A stretch of 64,000 bases of DNA from Phyllobacterium sp. 628 (GTDB lineage Bacteria; Pseudomonadota; Alphaproteobacteria; Rhizobiales; Rhizobiaceae): NCBI RefSeq assembly GCF_014189505.1, contig NZ_CP050302.1, forward strand, positions 248,001-312,000, given 5' to 3'. The notes below the pieces were generated by a model. The model was not told where the DNA came from, made no database searches, and worked only from the letters and a program-made list of their open reading frames with translations. Positions 24,804-33,754 of the stretch are shown piece after piece; positions within the stretch are counted from its first letter, which is position 1, and each line of letters starts with the position of its first letter. Both the position numbers and the translations under genes were made by a program.

Positions 24804-25265
24804 TCAAGAGGCCTGGAGGTTCTTGGCCATTTCAGTTGTTCTGATCCAACCATCGCTTTCATAGAGTGCCCTGCCGGCATTTGTTGCATGCAGGATGATA
24901 TAGTCGATCCCGCGTGACAGGAACTCGATCTCAGCGGCTTTCATTAAAGCGCGAGCAATGCCTCTTCCACGATAAGCTGGGTCAACGAAGACATTCAGAA
25001 CATAGCCGCGCTTTGAAGCCAACGGATGAGCGGGGTGTGGAGGCCAGTCAATTTCCATCATTCCTACTCCGCCAATCGAATGACCATTCTCTTCCGCGAA
25101 GAACCCGAAATAAGTGCCCTTGGCCAAGTGCTCCATAAGCCATTGCCGAAACGGTGCAGCCATAGTGGTCAATACATCCGGAGAGCGACCAGCCTCCAGG
25201 AACATGCTTTCCCGGTGCTGGCAAATCATATCAAGGTCGGTCAAAACTATAGAGCGGATAATCAT
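24804..25265 (-). CDS. GNAT-family N-acetyltransferase
   Basis: 153 residues. The fold is clear from GVGMMEIDWPPHPAHP (strand 4 region), YVLNVFVDPAYRGRGIARALMKAAEIEFLSRG with the acetyl-CoA motif RGRGIA, and the terminal NAGRALYESDGWIRTTEMAK. The FxPHP insertion and FFAEENGHSIG segment are common in broad GNAT proteins of unknown substrate. Stands alone; 55 bp of sequence downstream of a divergent short frame. Confidence 0.85.
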   Translation of the reverse strand: MIIRSIVLTDLDMICQHRESMFLEAGRSPDVLTTMAAPFRQWLMEHLAKGTYFGFFAEENGHSIGGVGMMEIDWPPHPAHPLASKRGYVLNVFVDPAYRGRGIARALMKAAEIEFLSRGIDYIILHATNAGRALYESDGWIRTTEMAKNLQAS

Positions 25266-25338
25266 GACAGAAGCCTTGCATAATGATTTGCGAACTTTGA
25301 ATGGAATAGCGCTTTCTTATCCAAGGAGATATCGAGAC

Positions 25339-25557
25339 ATGTTTAATTATTTGGTGACCCTAACAAGATTACCGCAAGCAATAAAAACTGCGCCGCCACA
25401 AACCGTCGGTGATGAGAAAACGATTGGTTGTTGGCAAAGCCAGAGTACAAATCTTCCGTCAGAAAATAACAACTTTTGGGTCATTCCCATCAGAGAAAAA
25501 AGCCGGCAATCGTTCATCCAGATGTTTGACGCAGCGATGTACAAATGGCTGCCTTGA
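25339..25557 (+). CDS. Hypothetical 72-residue protein
   Basis: Starts at ATG 25339 behind AAGGAG with a 10-base gap and reads MFNYLVTLTRLPQAIKTAPP to FDAAMYKWLP. An in-frame ATG at 25264 would add 25 residues but lacks a ribosome binding site. No family recognised; the composition is soluble, with several prolines and tryptophans. Divergent from the acetyltransferase gene. Confidence 0.4.
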   Translation: MFNYLVTLTRLPQAIKTAPPQTVGDEKTIGCWQSQSTNLPSENNNFWVIPIREKSRQSFIQMFDAAMYKWLP

Positions 25558-25671
25558 GTAGGTTCGAACCGAAACAAGCCGCTTAGTTGCATAAAAGGAT
25601 CATGCGGCTACGGCTCAGCGGCTCAACGTAAACAACCCCAATCTAATCGCATGCCGTTACTGTCCCCAGGT

Positions 25672-26558
25672 TCATATTCTGGCCGGCTGCACTGATGTCA
25701 GAGGATCATCTGGCGATGGCGGAACTGGCCTGCGTTTTCCAGCCTGAATCAAAACGACACCACCGAATATCAATGCCAGAGGGACCAATTCCCAGACCGT
25801 AACCTCCTCGCCAACACATGCGCCGATGATGATGGCGACAACTGGTGCAATATAGGTTGCGCCGGATGCCTTCACGGGTCCGAGCTTTGCAATAATGAAG
25901 TAGTAGATTAGAAACGTGCCGCCCGTACCCACCATCCCAAGGCCAATTATGGCGCCGAACGTTGCATGCAAGGATGTCGTCACGTTGTCGATTCCGCTGA
26001 AGTCTGTAACGAGCAGAAGTGTGAGTACGGCAAGTCCGCACTGCCATGTCGCCAGTGTCAACGGAGGCAGGTTGAGCGGAGAAAGGAACTTACGCGCATA
26101 CATAGAGTGCCATGCAGAGAAATACCGGAAGTGCCGTCCCAAGGGCGGGCACTGAGGGCGATGCCGACAAATCCGAGCGCAACTCCCATAGCCATTTGCC
26201 TTGTAGGTCGTTCTTCTCGAAGAAACAGCAAGGTTGCAAGGAAAGTGAACAGAGGTATCGATCCACTCAGCATGCCAGCAACGCTTGTCGGAAGCAGCGC
26301 AGTACCCGCAACGAAACCATAGTAATAAAGCGTTGTCGCCAACAGCGACATGATGATGAAATGCGGCAGGTGTTCTAGTTGCGCGCGGCTAATGACCTTC
26401 GCTTTCCACGCCATCAATGCCAACGGCAGGAAACCGAAGAGCACGCGGATGAAAACGACCTGCATGGGGGAAATTAGCGCCGTCGCCCATTTCATATAGA
26501 TGAAATTGGTACCCCAGATGAGGCCGAGTGTGACAAGTGCTGCATAAGCGCGAAACAT
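25672..26558 (-). pseudogene. EamA/DMT-family transporter, broken by a small deletion
   Basis: The N-terminal half from ATG 26558 (AGGAAAG ribosome binding site) carries the first EamA repeat: LGLIWGTNFIYMKWATALIS, RVLFGFLPLALMAWK, and FLREERPTRQMAMGVALGFV. The second repeat (YARKFLSPLNLPPLTLATWQ, AYxAPVVAIIIGACVGEEVT) is in another frame. At the junction near 26110 about 14 residues usual for the family between GTL and YARKF are missing, so a small deletion both removed residues and shifted the frame. The intact protein would have about 300 residues and ten spans and would export small metabolites. Confidence 0.85.
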
Positions 26559-26630
26559 GGCTTGCTCTTTCCTGGCATGCAAAAAGTCGCGCCCATGCGG
26601 GAGGACCTCCAAATAGCAGGTGCTGGTAGA

Positions 26631-27335
26631 TCAGACTGAACGCATCAGGCCGCCATCGACCTTGATGCTTTGTCCGGTGATATAACTGGCCGCATCGGAT
26701 GCCAGAAAGGCGATAGTTGCTGCCACCTCTGCGCTCGTTCCATAACGGCCCATTGGTACGCCGACACTGCGCTCCTGTACTTCCGGCAAGCTGTCGATCC
26801 AGCCCGGCAATACATTGTTGATCCGAATGCCTTCGGCTGCATAAGTATCCGCATAAATCTTTGTGAAAGCAGCAAGGCCGGCGCGAAAAACGGCGGACGT
26901 CGGAAACATCGGTGTCGGCTCAAACACCCACGCAGTCGATATATTGACAATCGAACCGGATCCTTGAGCCTGCATGATCGGAGTTACCAGCCGTGCCGCA
27001 CGAACAACGTTCAGGAGGTATGTGTCCATACCTAAGTACCACTGTTCGTCAGTGATCTCGTTGATCTGCGCACGAGGACCATGCCCGGCGCTGTTGACCA
27101 GCACATCGATGCGGCCCCAGCTCTCGACCGTCGTATCGACGAGCCGTTTGATGTCATCATTGTTCTGGTTCGAACCTGTGATGCCGATGCCGCCCAATTC
27201 CTTTGCCAGCGCTTCGCCCTTGCCGGACGACGAAAGGATCGACACCTTGTACCCGTCGGCCGCAAGACGTTTTGCCGCCTCCGCACCCATGCCGCTACCG
27301 CCAGCCGTAACTACAGCTACCTTTTCTACTGACAT
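26631..27335 (-). CDS. SDR-family oxidoreductase with atypical active site
   Basis: 234 residues from ATG 27335, chosen because AAGGGA lies 9 bases before it. The Rossmann part has TAGGSGMG, the NSAG motif and GSIVNISTA; the C-terminal part has RINNVLPGWIDS and ITGQSIKVDGG. The usual catalytic Tyr and Lys (YxxxK) are replaced: aligned residues are S147 and R151 (FPTSAVFRAGLAAFTK). Either it is a non-canonical SDR subgroup or the reaction differs from alcohol dehydrogenation. It diverges from a LysR-type regulator gene, the usual arrangement for a regulator and its target. Confidence 0.85.
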   Translation of the reverse strand: MSVEKVAVVTAGGSGMGAEAAKRLAADGYKVSILSSSGKGEALAKELGGIGITGSNQNNDDIKRLVDTTVESWGRIDVLVNSAGHGPRAQINEITDEQWYLGMDTYLLNVVRAARLVTPIMQAQGSGSIVNISTAWVFEPTPMFPTSAVFRAGLAAFTKIYADTYAAEGIRINNVLPGWIDSLPEVQERSVGVPMGRYGTSAEVAATIAFLASDAASYITGQSIKVDGGLMRSV

Positions 27336-27452
27336 CACCATCATTCCCTTCAAAAACTCACACCAATTGCTCAACCATTGGGCCTAATGTATCATCTGAT
27401 TTGCCGGATACCGAACCAGTTATCCTCAAATTTGACAGTAGAAAAACTATCG

Positions 27453-28334
27453 ATGGCGAACCTAATCGGGAAACTTCCACCTTTGAATGGCCTAAGAGCC
27501 TTCGAAGTCTCGGCTCGGCATCTGAACTTTAGGCTGGCGGCAGAGGAGCTGGGAGTGACGCAAGGTGCTGTTGCCCAGCACGTTCGTGGACTTGAAGCCG
27601 AACTGGGGATAGCCCTCTTTGAACGCCTACCGAAATCACTTGCGCTAACAGGAGAAGGACGAGCTTATATTGCAGACATCCGCAGAGCGTTTGAACTGAT
27701 CGCAAACGCCACCACCAAGCTGAGGCCGCAGCCCGTTAAGCTGACCGTCAGCACCACACCGACTTTTGCGTCAAAGTGGCTGATACCCCGTCTGCCCGAT
27801 TTCAGAGCCAAGCACCCCGATCTCGATCTTCATATTCTTGCAACAGATCGAATCTCGAGCTTCCAGTCAGACGGTGTCGATCTTGCGATCCGCTATGGAC
27901 ACCCTCCATTTGGCACAGCGCTTGCCGCGGAGCTTCTATTCAATCAGGAGATCATTCCCGTTTGTAACCCTTCACTTATTGCCATCGGCGCTGAGCCCCA
28001 TGGCGGGAAGGCACTGTCGCAGTACACGCTCCTTCACGATACCCATAACTTCTGGCCGGAATACATCGACAGGTTTCTTGGATTCAGCGACCCCGCATTG
28101 TTTCGCAGTATCAGTTTCTCGCAGACCTCACATGCGATCGAAGCTGCGATAGCGGGCCAGGGCATCGCGATGGCAACGCTTGCATTCGTCTCTGCGGATA
28201 TCCGGGCAGGCAGACTTAGACAGGTGTTCGACGGCATCCTCCGTGCCCAAAGCGGCTTCTATTGCGTGCGACCGCGATATCGCAAGTCAGACGCAGTCGA
28301 CAAACTGCAGGATTGGATGACGAGCCAACCTTGA
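27453..28334 (+). CDS. LysR-type transcriptional regulator (GcvA-like)
   Basis: 293 residues from ATG 27453. The N-terminal helix-turn-helix reads LPPLNGLRAFEVSARHLNFR, LAAEELGVTQGAVAQHVRGL and EAELGIALFERLPKSLALTGEG, the form typical of the GcvA-like branch. The effector domain shows VSTTPTFASKWLIPRLPDF and DGVDLAIRYGHPPF. It is transcribed away from the SDR gene with 117 bp between starts and probably controls that gene and itself. The co-inducer is unknown. Confidence 0.9.
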   Translation: MANLIGKLPPLNGLRAFEVSARHLNFRLAAEELGVTQGAVAQHVRGLEAELGIALFERLPKSLALTGEGRAYIADIRRAFELIANATTKLRPQPVKLTVSTTPTFASKWLIPRLPDFRAKHPDLDLHILATDRISSFQSDGVDLAIRYGHPPFGTALAAELLFNQEIIPVCNPSLIAIGAEPHGGKALSQYTLLHDTHNFWPEYIDRFLGFSDPALFRSISFSQTSHAIEAAIAGQGIAMATLAFVSADIRAGRLRQVFDGILRAQSGFYCVRPRYRKSDAVDKLQDWMTSQP

Positions 28335-28855
28335 AAAGCTCACGACTGAAATACCTGAGAAGGCAATTTATGGACTGTTCGTTATCTCGCTGAAAATTCC
28401 AGAACCGGTTTTATGGAACTACGCGAGCATATCCAGTATTTATCCGGTCGAAAGCTTTACCAAGATCGTCAGCAAGGTAATAGCGAGGACGACGCAGTCA
28501 ACGCCAATGGGATCAGCTGCGACGCTCGAGAGTCGTTTTATGATAAGTCTTTTCTGTGATCTGGCGGCAAGTGCGGCACTTGGTACGCCGGTGTAATTCA
28601 TGCGATCAGTTCAATGGAGAGGGCCAACCATGCCTCCGCAAACGTGATTGCCATCGCAGCTTCGGGCCTTAACTGGCAATTGCGCAAAACAACCTGTTCT
28701 GAGCTTCAGATACGGGCGCTCGCATTCGCCAATCAATCGCTGACACACCTTAGCCGGCCGAGTGAGCCGAATCTATAACTTCTAAACGGACGAGTTGTCC
28801 TGAAACTCACCAAGCCCCTTGAAGCACATGAATCCGTTGACTGTAGCGCGTGTTA
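28335..28855. other. Intergenic region of about 520 bp, nothing recognised
   Basis: Lies between the 3' ends of the LysR gene and the SUKH-like gene. I found no frame with a ribosome binding site, no structured RNA and no clear mobile-element end. It may be decayed coding sequence. Confidence 0.45.
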
Positions 28856-29575
28856 TCATTTAGCTCGGAATTCGACCGTCGCGCCCACAGCTTCAAGTTG
28901 ATCCTTCAACCGGCGCAATTGCAGTCTCACGCCGCTTCCGGCTTCGAATTGAGGCGCTTCGGCGAGTGCCAGTGTATCTTTCAACGACAATCCACGACTT
29001 TTGCTGACTATCTGGATAACTTTGAGCTTCTGGGAGCCCACGTCGGTCACAACCAAGTCGCCTCTCTCGAAATCGGCCTCGCAGTAGTCGCCGACATCAG
29101 GCGACACATCCTTGGAATTTGCGGCCTGGCGACATTCATCGAGAACGTTTTGCCAGTAGCTATTCGGAGCGTCGGTTTCGTCAATGATAATGCGCTCGAA
29201 TTGGAAGATATCCGTCTTCGCCTCCGCCAGTGCCTCCAGCAGGCGGCCAAATGCCACGAGGCTCGGCGATATTCGAATCGCGTCCCACCGTCCAGCACCA
29301 TGGGCTGCCGTATAGACTGGATAGCCGTCTTCAAGCTCCGCAGTGTCAATAAAAACGGGATCATCCAATCCAGTCATTGCGATGACATACCATCCAGATT
29401 TCCAACCACCGTCAATTTCAGAAACAAGGCTTTCGCCAGTACTGCCATGCCTGCGGAAGCCAATCTGAAAATCATCAAGGTGCTCAAATTCCGCATAGTG
29501 CGAGGGCAAAAGCGGATTGCCATCAATAATGCTGTTGGCAAGAAAGTCTCGAATGCTTTCATCAAACAGATTCAT
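28856..29575 (-). CDS. SUKH-like (SMI1/KNR4) protein with L7/L12-like C-terminus
   Basis: 239 residues from ATG 29575; an ATG at 29593 would add six. The N-terminal 120 residues resemble SMI1/KNR4-type proteins (LPSHYAEFEHLDDFQIGFRR, GWYVIAMTGLDDPVFID, GYPVYTAAHGAGRWDAIRIS), which often serve as immunity proteins to polymorphic toxins. Residues about 175-239 look like the ribosomal L7/L12 C-terminal domain: KLKVIQIVSKSRGLSLKDTL, then ALAEAP and LRRLKDQLEAVGATVEFRAK follow the GLGLKEAK...LEEAGAKVE pattern. Both assignments rest on motif recognition. No toxin gene sits next to it in the window. Function is unproven. Confidence 0.6.
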   Translation of the reverse strand: MNLFDESIRDFLANSIIDGNPLLPSHYAEFEHLDDFQIGFRRHGSTGESLVSEIDGGWKSGWYVIAMTGLDDPVFIDTAELEDGYPVYTAAHGAGRWDAIRISPSLVAFGRLLEALAEAKTDIFQFERIIIDETDAPNSYWQNVLDECRQAANSKDVSPDVGDYCEADFERGDLVVTDVGSQKLKVIQIVSKSRGLSLKDTLALAEAPQFEAGSGVRLQLRRLKDQLEAVGATVEFRAK

Positions 29576-29718
29576 ACGCCGGCCGGTCCTCATGTAGGGT
29601 CTCGTGGATGATCTGAGCAGTTTTGGACCAGCGGAGACCAGTGTTAAACGGGGGCTATGAGAAACCAACTCCGCAAGACGCCCGAGCAAACTCCTTCATG
29701 TTTGTAGACTGAATGGAA

Positions 29719-30225
29719 TTAGTTCGCATCATGAAGCTTCTGATACCACTTCATGGCTTCACTCTCGCTTTTGGGCACGCCTTCACCGTTGAGATACATA
29801 TCACCCAGAGCGTTAAGCGCTGCAGGAATATTCTGGTCAGCAGCTTTGTGGTACCAGCGCAATGCTTCGTCCTTGTTTTGGGGCACCCCATCACCGTTGC
29901 GATACATAGCTCCCAGGTATGACTGAGCTCTGCCGTAACCGAGCTCCGCGGCCCGTCGGTACCACTTTGCAGCTTCAGCATGATCTTTCGGAACACCCTC
30001 CCCCAAAAGATACAAATCTCCAATACCAAACATCGCCACGACATCCCCTGTATGCGCTTGGGTTTTCCAAAGCTGCATTGCAGCCTTGTAGTCGCCATTT
30101 GCATAGGCATCCTGCGCATTGTCTGCCTTGGCAAATGTCGTGGTGAACACACTTGCGGCACTAATGAACAATCCGAGAAGAATAATGCGAATGCTCATTG
30201 GAAGGAAATGGTTACCTCTGAGCAT
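29719..30225 (-). CDS. Sel1-repeat exported protein
   Basis: A signal-peptide-like start (MSIRIILLGLFISAASVFTT, from ATG 30198; ATG 30225 adds nine residues) is followed by four Sel1/TPR-like repeats: GDVVAMFGIGDLYLLGEGVP, KDHAEAAKWYRRAAELGYGR, AQSYLGAMYRNGDGVPQNKD and ALNALGDMYLNGEGVPKSES. Such proteins scaffold other proteins in the periplasm or act in envelope signalling. The start is uncertain as neither has a good ribosome binding site; the ATG 30225 start follows the upstream stop almost directly (TAGAATG), implying translational coupling. Confidence 0.75.
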   Translation of the reverse strand: MLRGNHFLPMSIRIILLGLFISAASVFTTTFAKADNAQDAYANGDYKAAMQLWKTQAHTGDVVAMFGIGDLYLLGEGVPKDHAEAAKWYRRAAELGYGRAQSYLGAMYRNGDGVPQNKDEALRWYHKAADQNIPAALNALGDMYLNGEGVPKSESEAMKWYQKLHDAN

Positions 30226-30226
30226 T

Positions 30227-30853
30227 CTATCTAAAGGCATCGCACCGCTCATGCCCAAGCCCGGTTTGGTAGAAGCCGTCCATGCTGGCGCTCGAAAGCA
30301 CACAAATCATAAGAGCACGTTTCCCGTCAACATACTCACCATCCAGTACCGTGATATAAGTAGGAACATTACCGTTGGTGACCAGGAAATTTCCTGGATT
30401 AGCCGAGGTAAACTCGGTTGCATTCTCAACACGGTAGATATCAGCTTTGTCCATGGCTTTTGTGAAGGACGGCGCAAGTTTCGCAGGCAGCTTATGAGCG
30501 TCGAACTTCCCAACTCGGCTCAATTCCAACCTGCCCTTGAACGCACGATACTTCAAAAATGACGGCCCAATCGTCACTTCCATTCCGACTGTCTTGCCAT
30601 TGTCTGAACGGGGGATTGCTTTCAGATGAATACTTTTTGTTACTCTCTCGGGTCGAATTCCTGACAAATCGGCACCAAAGCAAGCCGTTGAAAGCGACCC
30701 GAATGCGAGGATCACGGCAAAAAACATCACGCTCGGATGCGGAAATCTCCTCGGGATGAACCACTTCCACTTGCCACTGCATATCAATAACCCGGCGTAG
30801 TTGATCCGTGATCCCAAGGCAAAGTCTCCTGATTTGATTCTACCAATCCACAT
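30227..30853 (-). CDS. Exported protein of unknown function
   Basis: About 208 residues in the open frame. A hydrophobic signal (VMFFAVILAFGSLSTACFGA) lies unexpectedly far in, so the real start may be the ATG near 30729, giving about 167 residues. The mature part (GIRPERVTKSIHLKAIPRSD to GHERCDAFR) is soluble, with two to three cysteines. I recognise no family. It ends 2 bp before the Sel1-repeat gene and likely forms an operon with it. Confidence 0.5.
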   Translation of the reverse strand: MWIGRIKSGDFALGSRINYAGLLICSGKWKWFIPRRFPHPSVMFFAVILAFGSLSTACFGADLSGIRPERVTKSIHLKAIPRSDNGKTVGMEVTIGPSFLKYRAFKGRLELSRVGKFDAHKLPAKLAPSFTKAMDKADIYRVENATEFTSANPGNFLVTNGNVPTYITVLDGEYVDGKRALMICVLSSASMDGFYQTGLGHERCDAFR

Positions 30854-31122
30854 AACATTGGATTACTGAACCTCCAATCTTTAGACCATCGCGCAAAGAC
30901 ACGGCCAACAAACCCGAGAACGTCCCAAATCCGAGCACCTTGCGACCAATGTGCTGAGTTTCCATACGAACCAACACATTTTTCCATCCGCGAATTGCCC
31001 TATGCACCAAACATAATTTAAGGCTCAATAAGAGCATCGTCTCGTTTAAGTGAGCCAGCGCAGGAAGACTAAGGGGCCAATTTTTATCGGAAACGAACAC
31101 CAATCGGCCATTACATGCGAAA

Positions 31123-31869
31123 ATGATCACTATGAGGTTAGAGGCTTTGTTTAAATATTCCGGCAATGTGCGAAGGTGTTTCACACTGTTGTGTTTGATC
31201 GGGCTAGTGCTGGCTGGCGGGAGCCCCGCAGCTTCTGGTCAAAGCCGAAATGCAATAGACATCGCAAAAGACGAATGTAATTTCATCGCAGCTGACGACA
31301 GCCATCGGTTTATCTACGAGAAGAATTGCGCAGAGACACTAAGCCGGTTTCCGGTGGATCGATGGGTGAACTCCTGTGGCTATTGGGGTTTGACTGAAGA
31401 GCAGCGCAAAACTCCAACGCTATTAAGCGTGCTGCAATCGACAGTGGAGAGCTCAGATCCTCCAGCTTTTCATTTTTTTGGGGATGCTCGCTTCATATTG
31501 GAAATTCCCTGCAACCAAGGGGCCTATAACAGATCGAGCCTATTTTTCGGCTACGACGAAAGCACATTTCCAGCCACTGTGAGACTGATGCATTTTCCTC
31601 GACCGGACGGGAAACTCCGTGACGAGATTTTTGCTCGCGGTGTCGATGCCCGAAAGCGTGTCATCGTTGAATATGCTAAAGCGCGCGGAATGGGCGATGC
31701 AGGGCATTATGCCCGCTATGCTGTCGAGCCAGAAAAATTCAAAGTCGTATTGTTGGAGGATATCAGCAAGGCCGATTGGGATGGCAGAGATGTGTTTCAA
31801 TGGCTAGGTGACTTCGATGCCAGGCCTGTTGGCAAGACTTGGATTCAGTTGTACCCGACCAAGAAATAG
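31123..31869 (+). CDS. Exported protein, DUF1176-like uncertain
   Basis: 248 residues with an N-terminal signal (RRCFTLLCLIGLVLAGGSPAASG). The mature domain is rich in aromatic residues with four cysteines (DECNFIAADD, YEKNCAETL, WVNSCGYWG, EIPCNQGAYN) and ends with VFQWLGDFDARPVGKTWIQL. The cysteine-rich, NQGAYN text recalls DUF1176 proteins, but the resemblance is weak and the C-terminal part differs, so I leave it unassigned. Divergent from the exported protein at 30227. Confidence 0.5.
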   Translation: MITMRLEALFKYSGNVRRCFTLLCLIGLVLAGGSPAASGQSRNAIDIAKDECNFIAADDSHRFIYEKNCAETLSRFPVDRWVNSCGYWGLTEEQRKTPTLLSVLQSTVESSDPPAFHFFGDARFILEIPCNQGAYNRSSLFFGYDESTFPATVRLMHFPRPDGKLRDEIFARGVDARKRVIVEYAKARGMGDAGHYARYAVEPEKFKVVLLEDISKADWDGRDVFQWLGDFDARPVGKTWIQLYPTKK

Positions 31870-31954
31870 GCCAACTTCGCCAATGTGTTGATTTCCACTG
31901 AGAACTGACCCGGGGGGGTGCGGACGAAAACCTGGACTATCAAGGAGGTAGTTC

Positions 31955-32083
31955 ATGTATTCCTATGAAGAAAAGATCCGGGCAGTTGATCTCTACATCA
32001 AGCTTGGCAAACGTATCAAGGCGACGACTCGTCAGCGGGGTTACCCAACCAAGAATGCATTGAGCGGCTGGTATCGGGAATAA
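31955..32083 (+). pseudogene. IS3-family orfA remnant
   Basis: Behind AAGGAGG, 43 codons read MYSYEEKIRAVDLYIKLGKR, then IKATTRQRGYPTKNALSGWYRE, followed by a premature stop at 32081. This is the N-terminal helix-turn-helix half of an IS3-type OrfA. The sequence just upstream (TGAGAACTGACCCGGGGGG, from about 31900) looks like the IS terminus. No orfB follows, so only about 180 bp of the element remain. Confidence 0.6.
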
Positions 32084-32347
32084 GAGCAATGTCTCGATTT
32101 GCGTGTAGGCTGTGCGGTGCGAGCCCCAAAGCATTCGCAGGCACAGGGTCAAATTCAACATGCCATTGCAATCCTTGATCGTTCACCGGCCTGACGTTAA
32201 CTGCCTTTATATTTGAAAGAAATCGGGACCGGCTGGTAAAACGCGCTGATCATTGCATCATGACCGTCTATCCATTCTTGTTGTTCGGATATTATGGGCT
32301 AGAGTTAGGACATCTTGTGGATTGTCTACTTCACCCAGGAGTGCGAT

Positions 32348-33397
32348 ATGCCCTCACCTGCGCATCAGACCTCTCTTTCAAACGGACGTGTCGTCCATCA
32401 ATCAGATCTTGGTAGCGTCACTCAAGTCAACGCTGATGATCTTTCGATCATGAAGGGTCTTTCGATCAAGCAGTTGACCCTGGCGCCAAATTCGATCCGC
32501 GCACCACATTGGCACGCCAATTGCGTTGAGCTTGGCTATTGTCTTGCCGGTGAGGCTCTCGTGACAATCCTTGGTACAGGGGATTTTCATTCTGTCTTTA
32601 CGATTAGCGCAGGGCAGATGTTCCACATTCCTTCCGGAGCATTGCATTGTATCGAGAACATCGGCACTGAACAGGCAGACTTTGTCTTAGCCTTCAGGCA
32701 CGAGCGCCCAGAGGATTTTTCGCTCCAGGGAACTTTCGGCGCGATGACCGATGCGTCGCTCGGCAATGCCTATGGTTTGCCTGCATCCGCTTTCACGCAG
32801 ATCGCAAAGACGACTGAAGGTGCCTATCTGGTCCGACGCGAAGGGCCACCGGTCGTGCCGGACGAAGCTCGACGCGAAGCTGCGCACAAGTTCGATATCG
32901 AGGCACAGCCCGCGATGATACACCCCAGCTATGGCACCGCTCGTCTGGGGCGGGCGCAGTTCTGGCCTGCCCTGACTGATATCGCCATGTATTCGTTGCT
33001 GATCACCACGGACGGTATGCGTGAGCCGCATTGGCATCCCGAAACAGCAGAAATGGGATATGTCCATTCCGGCCGCGCGCGTATGACAATTCTCAACCCC
33101 GACGCTACCACCCATACCTGGGATCTTGGACCTGGCGATGTCTATTTCATCCCACGCGCATATCCTCACCACATCGAGGTGCTCGGCGAGGAGGAAATCC
33201 ATTTCCTGATATTCTTCGACCAACCGATGCCAGAGGACATCGGAATCCGCATAATTCCTGCCGCACTCGCACCGGCAGTGATGGCCGCCACACTTGGCGT
33301 GTCAACGCATAGCTTGCCGAACTTTCCACACGTAATAGCTGATCCCTTGATCGTCGGTCGGGTCAATCCCCAAAGTTTGGAGCCAAAGGCTGGTTAA
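32348..33397 (+). CDS. Bicupin protein (oxalate-decarboxylase-like)
   Basis: 349 residues from ATG 32348, which has GGAG 6 bases upstream. Two cupin domains are seen. The first has PHWHANCVELGYCLAGEALV and GQMFHIPSGALHCIE; the second has PHWHPETAEMGYVHSGRARM and GDVYFIPRAYPHHIEVLG. Each domain keeps the PHWH...E...H metal ligands, so two metal sites (Mn or Fe) are expected. Oxalate decarboxylases share this plan, but the usual lid and overall text differ, so the reaction is open. Stands alone between IS debris and an intergenic gap. Confidence 0.85.
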   Translation: MPSPAHQTSLSNGRVVHQSDLGSVTQVNADDLSIMKGLSIKQLTLAPNSIRAPHWHANCVELGYCLAGEALVTILGTGDFHSVFTISAGQMFHIPSGALHCIENIGTEQADFVLAFRHERPEDFSLQGTFGAMTDASLGNAYGLPASAFTQIAKTTEGAYLVRREGPPVVPDEARREAAHKFDIEAQPAMIHPSYGTARLGRAQFWPALTDIAMYSLLITTDGMREPHWHPETAEMGYVHSGRARMTILNPDATTHTWDLGPGDVYFIPRAYPHHIEVLGEEEIHFLIFFDQPMPEDIGIRIIPAALAPAVMAATLGVSTHSLPNFPHVIADPLIVGRVNPQSLEPKAG

Positions 33398-33754
33398 TAG
33401 GAATAGTTGCCTGCGCATAAAGGTCCGCTGCCCAGCGCGTGATCCAATACGCGCCGGAATTGGGGCTATTTGATTGTGAGATGTGCCTTTGAGGCTATGG
33501 CATAGCAAACGGCGCGGGCATGGTCCTGCCTTCCTTTGTAAATGCCGATAGTAGCCAGTTTCGACTAAGTTGGATTATAGACAAAACTCCGCCTGTCGGC
33601 GAGCATCATCGCCTGATCAAGAATCCCAGTCGATCCTTACCGAGTGCGAAAACCACCAATCCATGTTATGTGCCTGCGGCTTGCCAGACATACTCATTCC
33701 AGATTAGCGTGAAACAAGCAGGCCTTGGCAATTCACATGCGATGAAGGACGACC
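33398..33754. other. Intergenic region, no gene seen
   Basis: About 360 bp between the bicupin and DUF1963 genes. One open frame (33520-33843) overlaps the next gene and has no family resemblance or ribosome binding site. Confidence 0.45.
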
